Positions 10,327 through 22,339 of a stretch of DNA of 64,000 nucleotides are shown in pieces. Every line of letters starts with the position of its first letter. Position 1 is the stretch's first letter. The notes beneath the pieces were generated by a model that had not been told where the DNA came from, ran no database searches, and saw nothing but the letters and a program-made list of their open reading frames with translations. Position numbers and translations under genes: made by a program. The DNA comes from Neostapfia colusana (taxonomy: Eukaryota > Streptophyta > Magnoliopsida > Poales > Poaceae), in contig JASWHV010000012.1 in the NCBI GenBank assembly GCA_030760725.1, positions 82,162,968-82,226,967 on the forward strand. Direction: 5' to 3'.

Positions 10327-12884
10327 TACACCTAATTAATTGGCCAAGCCGCCCCATCTCAGCATGTGGTTGGCACGGTAAAGCCAGGTTACATGCTCCA
10401 TGAACCGGTCCTTAGGATCCAGGCAAGCACTAAACACAAACCAGAGTCTCGTGCATGCAGCACCAACCAAAGCATCTAACTTGCCTAGATCTCTACCTTT
10501 ACATAATTCATAATATTTCATTCAAGGGTAAATAATCTAGGTGATGATCTCATATCCCATTTATCCAATTTTAAGCATGGCTAAGCATGAGTAGTATAAA
10601 TGAATGACATAATAAAATAACTCCCAACCCAGGCTACAAGAAAGATAATGAAAATCTAGGGAAACTTCCTAGCATGGGTTTCATAATTCAATTGACAATG
10701 CAAATAATTCTAACTACACATCCTAACTTAGGATCAAAGTGGTCAAGGACACTTGCCTTCTTCGTACTGCTCCGGAAATGGGAAGTCTTGATCTTGGAAG
10801 GTGAGAACCGGCTCTGGGGCTGGTTCTACTCGTGCCACATACACATAGCAAAAGAAAACAGCATTTCCTAAGCAATCATCCGCACATACACTCATGCAAG
10901 TCATACATACATACACCTTGGTTCATTTTATTTGTTTAGTCTAAAAATTCTAAAGTCTACATATATATAATCCTCTTTTGTGTCTCATGGTGAAATTCTT
11001 CTTTTTAGTCTCCTATAACTTATTAAACAAAACCTGGTTTGTATGTGTGCATATATATCACATCTAAACTTTGCTTTTAGCCGTTTTCACCGTAGATGGG
11101 TTGTTCCTATGCATACATACACTTTTTAAACATACATACTGTTTCTGAATTTGATATTCAGATTTTAAATACACACCTAATATGAATTGCCACTTTAAAC
11201 AAGTTTCTATATTAAATGCTGCACTTCTTAGCTACAAAATTTGCATGAAAATGTATATTCCAACCCTAAACAGGATTTCCGCCTTCCTAATCAACTTTCA
11301 ACTTTAAATTTTATGTTCTATGACTTTGTATGACATTTCCTAAGTGCATATATATTTTTCTCATATATTCAGATTTATTTCTATTCCTAAAAGTAAATTT
11401 TAGAATTACAAACAGCAAAATAAATACATGCACAGAATATATATTGCTCAGGAATATCAAACAAAGCATTTACAGGCTTCCAAATTGTTTAGGTTATTTT
11501 AGATTTATTTTTGCATACATTTTAGAATTGTTTTATGCCTAAAGAGTGTATTTCAGAAATAAAAACGGAAACTACATTGCAATTTCAGAATTCGTTTTCC
11601 ATCTAAATTCATATTTCAAACTGTTCTACAAGTTTTCAAAGGGCTAGGGTAATTTAAATTGAATTTGCATATGTGTTTGCACCCCTATTTGAATTTAAAT
11701 CCTATTCAAATGTTTAATTTCCTAAATCAAGTGTTATACAGGGACTGAAGTGTAAATACACACCACTGCAGAGTCCAAATTCTTATTTTTCTAAATTTTC
11801 AAGGGTCTAACTATGCAAAACAGAGAGGTTTTCCTAATTTTCTAATTATTCAGGGGCTAGATCAGCATTGTACACATGTTTGCATAGTTTTTAGGAATTC
11901 CAGGGGTTAGATCAAAAGATCCCGGGGCTAGCTCGTGTTTTTCGAGAGTCCCAGGGGGTAGTGCGTAAGATTCCCGGCGATTACAACTTGGGATCGATGT
12001 GGGCCGTCCGATTCTAAATGAGAGGCCGAGATTAGATCGCGAAGGGGTACGCGGGCTTCTGTTTCCAATCGTCGGATTTAAGATGGACGGGCCCTAGAGG
12101 GCCATGTCGCCCTGGCCAGAGCCAGCTCGTGCGCGCAGCGGCGCACGGCGGCGGAGACAGCGATATCGCCGGTGAGGTCTCGGATCTTCGCCCTCACGGC
12201 ATAAATTGGTAGAGTGGTGATAGGGGAGCTCACCAGTGGGGTTTTCGTGATCCCGAGGCGACCAGAAGCTGCTCGGCAACAGTGTCGTGAGGTGGAGCTC
12301 GGCGGTGCTCGTTGGAGCGATGGTTACAGCGCGACACAAGGAGTATCCTTCACCTACAAGCCTCCCCGACGGTGGTGGAACGTGACACGCATGTTAGATC
12401 AAAGAAACCGGAAGAAAGTCGAAAGAAAACAGCGGCGGAAGCTTCGGTTCTCACCAGGAATGAAAGTGGGTCGAGCGGGGAGGGAAACCGGCGAACTTCG
12501 ATGTTTAAATGGACGAGGGGGTAGCGGGGTCGGTTGACATCATGCTGAACCGAGCGGCCCGGAGAACGTGGGCGTGCGTGCGTGGAATTCAGAGGTGGCG
12601 GGCGCGAGAGGCTCAACGCGGGAAGAGATGGGCGGCGGTTGAGGAAGACGACGGCCTGACAGGTCGGGTCGGTACGTCAGTGGGAGGAAGAGGGGGAAAA
12701 AGGCTGCGGGCTGGTGGGCTGGTTCGGGTGGGTTTCAGCCCAGTGGCAATTCTTCCTTTTCTTTCCCTTTTTCTTTTCTGTTCTGCCTTCAAATTCGAAT
12801 TCCAGTTTGAATTTCAATTTCTCTTCAACATGCATTACGTCTATTTGATTGAAATTTGAATTTTCAAATTTTTGGGATGTTACA
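10327..12884 (-). repeat. RLG-B1 3' LTR, truncated
   Basis: On the minus strand it begins TGTAACATCCC at 12884, next to the coding end and a PPT-like AAGGGGGTAGAG (about 12900-12887). It ends where the block containing CCAATTAATTAGGTGTA stops matching at about 10327, so roughly 0.9 kb of R-U5 is lost. It diverges considerably from the other RLG-B LTRs. No gene is seen in the AT-rich stretch 10500-12000. Confidence 0.82.
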
Positions 12885-13762
12885 ACTCTACCCCCTTAAA
12901 AGAAATCTCGTCCTCGAGATTGGTGACCCTAGGGGAATAGATCCGAAAACTGTGCCTTGAGTTCGTCTTCTCTCTCCCATGTGGCTTCTTCTTCCGAGTG
13001 ATGCTTCCGCTGCACTTTGCAAATTTGGATTCTCTTGTTCCTTGTGATGCGTTCCATCGTCTCAAGAATCTTGACCGGGTGTTCAGCATATGAAAGATCT
13101 TCTCGGATGTCTATCTCATTCATTGGTAACCTATCTTCGAGTGTTCTTAAGCATTTCTTGAGTTGTGACACATGGAACACATCGTGCACATCCGATAGAC
13201 GAGCCGGTAATTCCAACGGGTATGCAACTTCTCCTTTCCTCTTTATAATTTGGAAAGGTCCGATATACCGAGGTGATAGTTTCCCTTTCACTTTGAATCG
13301 ACGAAGCCCTGTGATAGGAGACACTTTAAGATAAACGTAGTCCCCTACATTGAAGGTGAGCTCTCTTCTTCATATATCCGCATAGCTCTAAAATATGGTC
13401 TGAGCTATTCTCAAGTTGTTGCAGATTTCTCTCACTTTCGCCTCGGCATCTTGTAGCACTTTTGGCCCAAATACTTTGCTTTCTCCAGTTTGATTCTAAA
13501 ACAATGGAGTTCTGCACTTCCTCCCATACAACACCTCGAAGGGTGACACCTTCATACTAGCCTAATAGCTGTTGTTATAGGAGAACTCAGCATATGGTAA
13601 ATTCTTGTCCCAACTCCTGTTATTCTTGAGTGCACAAACTCTCAACATGTCCTCAAGGATCTTATTGGTTCTTTCGTCCTGCCCATCGGTCTGTGGATGG
13701 TACGCAAAGCTGAAATTCAGGTGGGTCCCCATGGTTTCATGTAACTTCTGCTAGAACCTTGA
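12885..13762 (-). pseudogene. RLG-B1 integrase C-terminus and chromodomain (broken)
   Basis: Minus-strand reading gives the integrase C-terminal part (SPITGLRRFKVKGKLSPRYI, about 13320-13260), the DVHDVFHVSQLKKC linker and a chromodomain ending EEEATWEREDELKAQF near 12950. Compared with RLG-B3, the conserved Trp after KVQ in the chromodomain is Arg (KVQRKHH). That residue belongs to the region forming the methyl-lysine pocket in chromodomains, so binding is probably lost. The upstream integrase part (13326-13762) has several stops. RLG-B2 inserted at 13762. Confidence 0.85.
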
Positions 13763-16700
13763 TGTAACACCCCAAAATTTTGATTCAAAACACTAAACCA
13801 TGTTCAGAGGGGAATTTAAAAATTTTTGGACGTGTTGCATGTTTTGCAAAAATTCAAATTCAAACTGGAATTCAAAATATACTCAAAACAGAAAAGAAAT
13901 GGAAAAAGAAAAAGAGAAACGGGAAAAAAACCGGCCAGTGGGCCGAAACCCGCCAGTCGGCCCAGCTTCCCCGCGCCAGCCCGCCCCCGCGCGCGCCGCG
14001 CTGCCTCTCACAGACGGGTGGGACCCACCTGTCATCCCTAACCCCGCGACCCCGGACTTTTCCCCGAGCGCGCGCGATCTTAACCGATCGGAAAACCCGT
14101 CCCGCAGCCCGAATTCCGGTCCCAGAAGAATCCAACTCGATCACAACTGACCCACCGCCCTCCCCCGGCTATAAAAACCCCAGCTCCGATCAGTTTTTCC
14201 CACGCGATCGCCGATTTTTACTCCGGTGAGCACCGAGACTTCGCCGGTGAATTCTGGCCGATCTAAGCTCGGAAACTCTGATCTAACTCGCTGGTCTTGA
14301 TCCACCGCCTCCGGGGAACTTTGCAGGTGCAGAAAACTCGGAGAGTTACGGTGTAAACGCAGCGCCGACGAGCTTCGCCGTGGTTTTGCCTCGGACCTCG
14401 CCGCCGATCACTTTCCAGGACCCCCGAGCTCGAGAAAACCCCCGAGGTGAGATCCCTGACCTCCCCTCTACCGATCTAGGCCATAAGATCACAGTTCTAG
14501 GCAGAATTCTCGAGGATCCGAAACTTTCCGGCGAGATCGCCGCTTCCCGCCGCCGTGCGCCGCCGGCAGCGCCGCCCGCGCTCGATCAGAGCGACGTGGC
14601 CGCTTGTGCGCCGTTTATTTTAAATCGCACGGTAGACTTTAAAACCCCGCGTACCGGTTCGATGTTATAATCTCAGCCGTCGGTTTAAAATCGGACGGTC
14701 CACGTCAGCCCCGCATTATAAAGACTGGAATTCTTACGTGCTACCCCCTGGGGTTCTCTGGAATTGAGAGCTAGCCCCGGAAACTTCAGATCTAGCCCCT
14801 GGAACTCCAGAAAATCATGTAAATTCATTTAAAAATCAGTTTTAGCCCCTGGACTTAATAAAAATTAGGAAAAACACCTCTGATAAGTGTAGCTAGACCC
14901 CTGGAAATTATGAAAATAATATTATAGACCCTGTAATGGGGTGAATTTATTATTTTAACCCTGTTTAGTAATTAATTTAGAAAATTGAATATGTAACTAG
15001 TGTTTAAAAATTAAAAAGTGGGACAAACATAATTGTCAAAATTAATTAAAAACTTTCTCAGTACTTAGAAAACTTTGGAGTAAGATAAAAATATATTTTT
15101 GGGCTGAAATGAATCTGTTTCATCTATTATTCACATTTATTAGTATAGGGACACATTTTTAAGTAAAGAATAGTTATAGAAAAAATAGGGAAAATAATTA
15201 TGAAATGGTCTACATCATAAGCCAAGGTCAAAATATGATTTTAAATTATTTAGGACCAGAACCTAATCTGTTTAGGTGATGTGTATTACTAATTTAATAA
15301 TAAAATACACAATTATGCATAGGAATATAAATCTGAAAATATAGCAACTAGTAAATGATAAATGGAGTTTCTAAAATACAAAGAATTCAGTTTAGGGTTG
15401 ATAGAAGTTATGAAAGCACATATGGGGAAGAATAATACTTTTCATACACACTTTGTAGTAAAAAGGTGAAGTAGTTGAATATAAGAGATTTATTGGAAAC
15501 CCATATAAATAGTATGTAAGTATAAAGGTGGACACAAAAGTAGGAATCATATACACATGGTTAAAAGTGCATGCAAGCCACAACTCAACACACATAAAGT
15601 AACCACAACATATATAATGGTAAAGAACTTTTATAAATATGAATGTGTGGTTTGTATGAAGTAAGAAGTGTGAACTATGTCTTATGATTTTTGTTCTTCT
15701 TTTGCTATGTGTGATGGTATGAAGTAGAACCTGCTCAAGAGCAAGTTAACCCTTTCCAAGATCAGGACTACCAATTTCAAGAGCAGCAAGAAGGAGGCAA
15801 GTGTCCTTGACCACTTTGATCCTATGCTAGGATGTGTAGATAGAATTATTTGCATTGTCAAATGAAATATGAAACCCATGCTAGGAAGTTTCCCTAGAAT
15901 TGCATTACCTTGTTTCCTTGAAGCTTGGGTTGGGATTTATTTTGTCATGTCATTTATTTACATGCATATGCTTAGCCATGCTTAGAATGGGATATTTGGG
16001 ATATGAGATCATCAGTTTATTATACCATACTCTTGAATGAGACATTGTGAGTTATGTAGAGGTCGGGATCAAGGCAAGTTGGATGTTTTGGTTGTGTGCT
16101 GGGTGCACGAGACTTGGGTTTGTGTTTAGTACTTGCCTGGATCCTAAGGACCGGTTCATGGAGCATGTAACCCGGCTTTACAGTGCCAACCACATGCTGA
16201 GATGGGGCAGCTTGGCCAATTAATTAGGTGTATCCCCGGCGTAGTATGGGTGTGTTGGATGGTGCGGGGAGTAGGTGTCAGCTGGACTACCATATGAACC
16301 GCAAGGCTCAAGAGGGGGCCACTGCAGCGGGGTTGGAGCCTCTTGTATGCTGTTAGGGGTGAAACCTTAGTGGGCCCACGCTCGTCGGGAATCCCTTTGT
16401 AAAGGCTTCGTAGTGATCTCCTGGCTGCACACCTGGGAAGTGTGAATGTGGATCGTAGCCACTGGCATAATGGAGGTTCTTTTAGTCCACCCGGCAACGG
16501 GGGATGAAATCACTACTTGTGGGTACAGTGGTACAAACTCTGCAGAGTCAAAACTGTCTTGACAGCCGTGCTCACGGTTAAGAGCGGCCTGGACTTATTC
16601 ATGATTAGAGGAATGATGGTTTTGGAAGTTAAGCGAGGAGCTTAACATTGGAAATGATGTTATGGTTATTGGATTATGATAATGGGTTGGGAGATTGGGA

Positions 16701-17189
16701 CCATTTTACCTCTGTAGTAATGTAGGTGCTTAATAAGCTAAGGTGATAGGTGTTAATTGCGTAGTGCCTTAACCATGAGTTCAACCTCTCCTTGTTCTAG
16801 CCATGCATGATAAAATTTTCCCACACTTGCTGAGTACCATTGGTACTCAACCTTGCATATTTGTTGGTTTATATTGCTGCTCAGGTCAAGATAATGAGGT
16901 GGTGTATAATGACCAAGATTTTGGACCCAAGGAAGGTTTTTAGGTTCATGAAGACCCCCGGGCAATGCCTGTGATGGAGCCCCAAAGAATAATATTCCGC
17001 TGCTAGTTTATTTACTTGTGATGAAGCATTAGTGTCCATTGAGACATTTGCGATGTAAGACTTATTTATATTTGACACCTGGCTTGTAATAAATGATGCT
17101 TCACTATTTGTCATCACATGTATGAGAAAATGATCCTGGCATACATGTGATATTCACTTGGTTGTTCTTCGGAAAAACTGGGTGTGACA
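13763..17189 (+). repeat. RLG-B2 solo LTR with TSD CTTGA
   Basis: Complete RLG-B LTR (3427 bases) from TGTAACACCCC to GGGTGTGACA, flanked by CTTGA at 13758-13762 and 17190-17194. The flanks on both sides belong to the RLG-B1 integrase on the minus strand, so no internal region is attached: a product of LTR-LTR recombination after insertion. The AT-rich stretch 14800-15700 and the rest contain no supported gene. The 113-residue antisense frame near 16156-16497 recurs in other RLG-B LTRs only because they are copies. Confidence 0.95.
14170..14177 (+). promoter_or_regulatory. TATA box of RLG-B2 LTR
   Basis: TATAAAAA after CCCCCGGC, at the same place as in RLG-B3 (23897 and 33173) and RLG-B4 (61632). 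Confidence 0.6.
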
Positions 17190-20100
17190 CTTGAGGTAAA
17201 CAGTGTTCCTTGATCCGACACTATCTTATTTGGTACTCCATCAAAACACACAATTATGGACATGTACAATTCTGCCAGTTTAGAACCATTATAGCTTTCT
17301 TTCACAGGGATGAAATGAGCTATATTAGTCGGCCTATCGACTATGACCCATATCGAATCATATCCCGATTGCGGCAGTCCCACTATAAAGTCCATGCTTA
17401 TTTCTTTCCATTTCCATTCAGGCACTTTGAGTGGTTGCAACAATCCCGCAGGTCGTTGATGTTCTGCTTTCACCAACTGGCACGTGTCACATAAGGCAAC
17501 ATGTTCTGCGACATCTCGTTTCATGCCATACCACCAGTACCTGCTTTTTAGATCATAATACATCTTCGTACTCCCAGGATGAATGGAGTAGTCAGAATCA
17601 TGAGCCTCTCTCAGAATTAATTTATGGATCTCCTTTACCTCAGACACACATATTCTTTTTCTATGCCATACCGTACCTTGTTCATCCTCCCTAAACCCAG
17701 GAGCTTTATTCTCTTTGATGAGTCTTTTGATTTCCTGGATTTTCTCATCATCCTTCTGACCATTGCGTATGTCCTGCTCCAATATGGAGTCCACTTCCAT
17801 TGCGATGGCCTCACCATTATTCACCAGACATAAATTGAGTCTTGCGAATCTCTCACGTAATTCTGTAGGCGTGTCATTTAAGCTCAACATGTTGACATGT
17901 ATCTTTGGGCTTAAAGCATCGGCCACCACGTTCGTTTTTCCCGGATGATAGTAGATACCCACATCAAAGTCATTGATCAGCTCTAACCATCTCCTTTGTC
18001 TGAGGTTAAGATCTGGCTGTGTGAAAATGTACTTTAATCTTTTATGGTCAGCATATATCTCTGTCCTCTTTCCCATTAAATAGTGCCTCCAAAGTTTCAA
18101 CGCGTGGACCACTTCGGCTAGTCTAGGTCATGCATAGGGTAGTTCTTCTCGTGTTTTTGAAGCTGTCTGGAAGCATATGTCACGACATGCCCATCTTGCA
18201 TGAGGACACATTCTAATCCGTGTCCCGAAGCATCACAATATACTGAAAAAAATTTCTGTATGTCTGGCATAACTAGCACCGGGGCTGTTATCAATCTTTT
18301 TTTCAACTCCTAAAAACTCGCCTCACACTGCGGTGTCCATGTAAATATGATTCCCTTTTCTAACATCTTGGTGAGTGGTCTTGAGATCTTGGAGAATCCC
18401 TCAATAAATCGTCGGTAGTATCCAGCCAAGCCTAAGAAGCTCCGGATTTCCCCGACATTTTCAGGGGTCTTCTACTTCTGCATATCCGCGATCTTGGCGG
18501 GATCCATGGATGAATCCTCCTTTTGAGATTATATGTCCTAAGAAGGGGACTCTCTTCAGCTAAAACTCATATTTACTTAGCTTGGCATATAGTTGGTGTT
18601 CTCTCAATTTTTGCAACATCAATCTTAGATGCTTCTCATGTTCCTCTTCATATTTGGAGAAAATAAGAACGTCATCAATGAAAACCACCACACACTTGTC
18701 AAGTATTCCATGAATACCTTGTTCATGAGGTACATGAAGTGTGTCGGGGCATTGGTTAGCCCGAACGACATGACGGTGTATTCATACAGCTCATACCGAG
18801 ACACGAAAGCTGTCTTGAGAATGTCGGATGGTCTTATCTTCAGTTGGTGATATCCTGATCTAAGATCAATTTTTGAGAACACACATGCCCCTCTCAACTG
18901 ATCGAACAAGTCTTCAATTCCACTTCACGATCTGGGGGCACACCTGATAACTCCTCAGTAAAAACATCTGGATACTCCTTGATGACCCTTATCTCTTCCA
19001 GTTCCACGTCCACTTGACTGAGTTTAATGTCCCTCCTAGGTTCTTGGACAGCTATGAATTTAACTTTGGTGCCACTAGTGTGAGTTAGTTCCACCGTTCT
19101 AGTCGAACAATAGATAATACCTTTATGTTTGGTCAACCAGTCCATACCCAAAATAATATCTATCCCTTGTGAGTTTATCACTATGAGTTTTGCAGTAAAT
19201 ACTACCCCATTAATGTCTAGACTCACTTTAGGGCATACTTGTCTTGTTCTTATTTCCCCCTAGAGTTCACCGCTAACATATGATTCATTTGTGTTGTTGC
19301 TAGATCATGCTTCTTAACAAATCCTTGAGCAATGACCGAGTGGGTAGCACCAGAATCAAACAAAATTGTCGCAATATGGGGATTTGCAGGAAACTTACAA
19401 ATCACCACATCAGGTGTCTCTTGCGCTTCTTCCATAGTCATGTGGTTCACCCGTCCACGCATCATGTTCTGCTGTTGTGGCTGCATAGGCTTCTTCTTTG
19501 GGCACTTGTGAGCGTAGTGCCCCACTTCACAACAGTTGAAGCATTGCACCCAACTTTATGTGCCTGACCTTTGTTGTCCTGGGGTGGGTTTTGTGACCCT
19601 TGTCCTGCTGGCCGAGGTTGATAAGCAGGACGTGGCTGCTGCAGAAACTGGCGCTGCGGCTGTACTTGTGCTGTTGGAGGCCTGAAGTTTGGGTTGTAAC
19701 CTCTCGGTGCTAAGTAGGGTACCACAACACGGCTCATCTGCCCCGCAGGCTGCTGCGCAAGACGTGGGCGTGTAATCCCATCTTTCTCTTGTGTTCATTC
19801 TCCAGGGCCTTCATCTTCCTCTCCACAATAGATACCCTGTCCACCATCTTTTGGAAGCTTTCATATTCGTTGGAGGACATTGCACACTGCATCTCTATGG
19901 TGAGCCCTTCCATAAAGCAGTCCTATTTCTGCTCATCGGTTTCAATGTCCCTTGGTACATAGCGGGACAGATGGGTGAACTTGATGAGGTACCTCCCTTA
20001 CTGCCATGTTGCCCTGTTGGAGCCCGAGAAACTCCTTCCTCTTGTTCTTCAGTTCTCCCCTTGGTATGTAGTGGTTGTGGAAGCAGCACTTAAACTCCTC

Positions 20101-20539
20101 CCAAGTTATGTTCTCGGGGTCAACGTGGGCTGCTACGTAGGCGGTCCACCAGTCAGCAGTGGGTCCATGCAGTTGGTGAGAGGCGAACAGCACCCTCTCC
20201 TGCCCTTGACATTGTATGATCCTCATTTTGTTTTCGATGGTCTTTAACCAATCATCTGCCTCCAAGGGTTCAGCAGCGCTTGCAAATCTCGGGGGTTGAG
20301 TTCCTAGAAACTCACTCAACCTTGGTTGACGTGGTGCAGCCTGTGGTGGTGGGGCTTGATGTAAGTTGGCCACCACTTGAGTCAAATTCTGGATGAGCTG
20401 ATTTTAGTTGTTGAGTATTTGATAAATGGGATAAGCCCCTGCTCGACGACCACGCCTGCCTTGCCATCCAGGGAGGGGAGGGTTGGCAGCCTCATTGTTG
20501 TTGTTGAGGTTGGCACCACAACCTCTTCCGGCTATCTAT
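17190..20539 (-). pseudogene. RLG-B1 gag-pol main part (broken)
   Basis: On the minus strand: Gag (DDWLKTIENKMRIIQC, about 20260), CCHC zinc knuckle (CFNCCEVGHYAHKC, near 19540), protease (FDSGATHSVI, near 19350), RT from FDQLRGACVFSKIDLRSGYH (18909 onward), RNase H (YCDASGHGLECVL, near 18240) and integrase with HPGSTKMYYDL, CDTCQLVKAEH and SMDFIVGLP. The gag start codon aligned with RLG-B3 is changed (ATG to ATA). About 250 bases between protease and RT are missing near 18900, which removes the RT N-terminus. Stops are scattered throughout. Non-functional. Confidence 0.88.
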
Positions 20540-20883
20540 CGTGATTAACCAAATATCAACTTAATCATTATGTATTAATCTCCCATGTAGCTTGCATGAA
20601 TTTAAACTTTTAGAACATTAAAATTTAGACATCTCAAAAAATCTCACATAAATTTTCAATCACCATGTCTCATACGAAAATAAATACAACTATTGATCAT
20701 AATGTCTCACACGAAAGCAAATGCAAATATAAAGACGAGGTTGTGGACAAGTGCTTATGGCTTCCACAACTCACGTCACACACCAAACATTAATAAGCAA
20801 ATAGATAGGTTCTTGACTCGATTACTTGATAAAATGGTAGAATAAGGAAAATGACTCTAAACGACTCGCATCACTGTGCTGGC

Positions 20884-21638
20884 TCGTCGGGGTATTCATC
20901 ATCATTGCGTCCGCCCCCTGACTCCACTCTAGGTGGGGAAGCGGCTGGTGAAGTGCAGCGACGCTTGTTCGCCCTGCGGTCTAGGGAATCAGGAGTCTAG
21001 GAGTCATTCTCTGAAACACACAGCTCGTTCTGATCTCCTCTCTCCCTCGCCCTCAAGATGGCGCGGAGTACAGCCTCAGTCTCCTTCAGGGTGTCACGGA
21101 TATCCTAAATCTCCTGTTGGCACTCCTGCAACCTAGTGCTTAGCATATCTGCATCCTCCAAGCACGTGTTCATGTGGTCGTGAGTACTCCCCTCCTGGAC
21201 CGGCGGGTACTTGTACTCCGCGGTGCCACTCTCGCGCTGAAGAACATACATATACTCAGTCCTATCCAGGTGGTCACGGTTGATGTAACTCTGACAGGTA
21301 ATGGCCTCCCAAGTGACATCCTTCTCAGCATCGGCCTGAGTCGCCCAACAAGCTGGGGAGTGGTGGATCTTGAGCAACCTGTTGTCGTGGAAGATCCTCA
21401 TCTCTGAGCTCCACTCTTCGCGCTTTGTGCGGATGGTCTTGGTGGAGATGTAGTGTATGACCAGCTTGCCAATATTGCAAGCGGTGTGGAGCATACGTCG
21501 AAGACTGCGCAGCAAGCTCCCTACACCCAACCCGTGGGAGTGGTACGTCACAGGGTGGTTCTCCTCCCTCAAAGCAGGTGCAGCTATAGGGACTCTCCCT
21601 CCGGTGGACTTGCGAGCGGTGCGGACCATGCGAACCAT
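20884..21638 (-). pseudogene. RLG-B1 histone-H3-tail-like extra ORF, truncated by a stop
   Basis: Starts at the ATG at 21638 on the minus strand, with AG immediately before it. The protein begins MVRMVRTARKSTGGRVP and aligns along its length with the 259-residue ORF of RLG-B3, including EEWSSEMRI and EYMYVLQRESGT. A TAG at 21107-21105 replaces a Leu codon inside the coiled-coil region (after ECQQEI); homology continues past it (DIRDTLKETE) to about 20884. Across the H3-like core (codons 6-17) the only differences from RLG-B3 are synonymous. Confidence 0.85.
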
Positions 21639-21848
21639 CTTAAACATAAAACATTTAAAATTCAAGTTAGATCATAATCAATTAAATACTATATTTTGAA
21701 TAATAGTTAAGACAAGATGAACAAACAAATAAAGGAACAATGTTAATTGACACTTTTACCACACATATTTTGTAAAATAGTTTTTAAGAACATAATATCC
21801 TTAAACACGTCCATTTCTACCAAGATTCACGTTCCTACGGGCAACCTT

Positions 21849-21861
21849 GGCTCTGATGCCA
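21849..21861 (-). other. Primer binding site of RLG-B1
   Basis: TGGCATCAGAGCC on the minus strand, one mismatch from the Met-tRNA primer site, 4 bases from the LTR end at 21866. Confidence 0.75.
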
Positions 21862-21865
21862 CTTC

Positions 21866-22339
21866 TGTCACACTCCGTTTTTCCGAAGAACAATCAAGTG
21901 ATTCCCACATGTATGCCAGGATTATTTTCTAATACTTGTGACGACAAATAGTGAAACATCGTAATATTACAAGCCAGGTGTTCGAATACAAATAAGTCAT
22001 ACATAGCATCTCAAAGGACGATAAAATGTTCATAACATGTAAATAAATAAAGCAGCGGAAATAGGGTCTTGTGGGCTCCATCACAAGCATTGCCCGGGGG
22101 ACTCCGTGAATCTAGAACCCTTCCTCGGGACCAAACTCTTCATTGTTGTACACCACTTCATTTCTTTGGCCTGAGCAGCAAGGAAAACCAACAAAAAACA
22201 AGCTTGAGTACAATTGGTACTCAGCAAGTGTGGGAAAGTTATGTCATGCAGGCTAGAACAAGGAGAGGATGAACACATGGTTAAAGCACTAAGCAATTAG
22301 TACCTATCTCCTTCGCTTATTAGGCACCTATATTACTAT
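21866..22339 (-). repeat. RLG-B1 5' LTR, proximal piece
   Basis: On the minus strand the last 474 bases of an RLG-B LTR, ending GTGTGACA at 21866. It is cut at 22339 by RLG-A2; the next 29 bases of the LTR reappear at 38433-38461, after the ACTAT duplication. Confidence 0.88.

Larger units (their letters stand above)
10327..22339 (-). mobile_element. RLG-B1, old minus-strand Tekay/Del-like chromovirus (interrupted)
   Basis: Read on the minus strand: remainder of the 5' LTR (38461-38433, then 22339-21866), PBS TGGCATCAGAGCC (21861-21849), H3-tail ORF, gag, protease, RT, RNase H, integrase, chromodomain, and a 3' LTR (12884-10327) that lacks its last 0.9 kb. Solo LTR RLG-B2 interrupts it at 13763-17189, and the RLG-A2/RLG-B3 nest interrupts the 5' LTR. 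It has many stops and is clearly older than RLG-B3. Confidence 0.88.

Noticed and set aside
14380..14670. 96-residue plus-strand ORF in the RLG-B U3/leader (also 24107, 33383, 61842)
   Set aside because: Present in every LTR copy with the few differences not favouring synonymous sites; GC-rich region where open frames are expected. Could be a leader peptide, but I cannot support it.
15682..16497. Repeated antisense ORFs of 65 and 113 residues in RLG-B LTRs (also 25899-26240, 35179-35520, 63156-63971)
   Set aside because: They recur only because the LTRs are copies. No codon-type conservation or known domain, and the region is better explained by conserved hairpins and R-U5 sequence.
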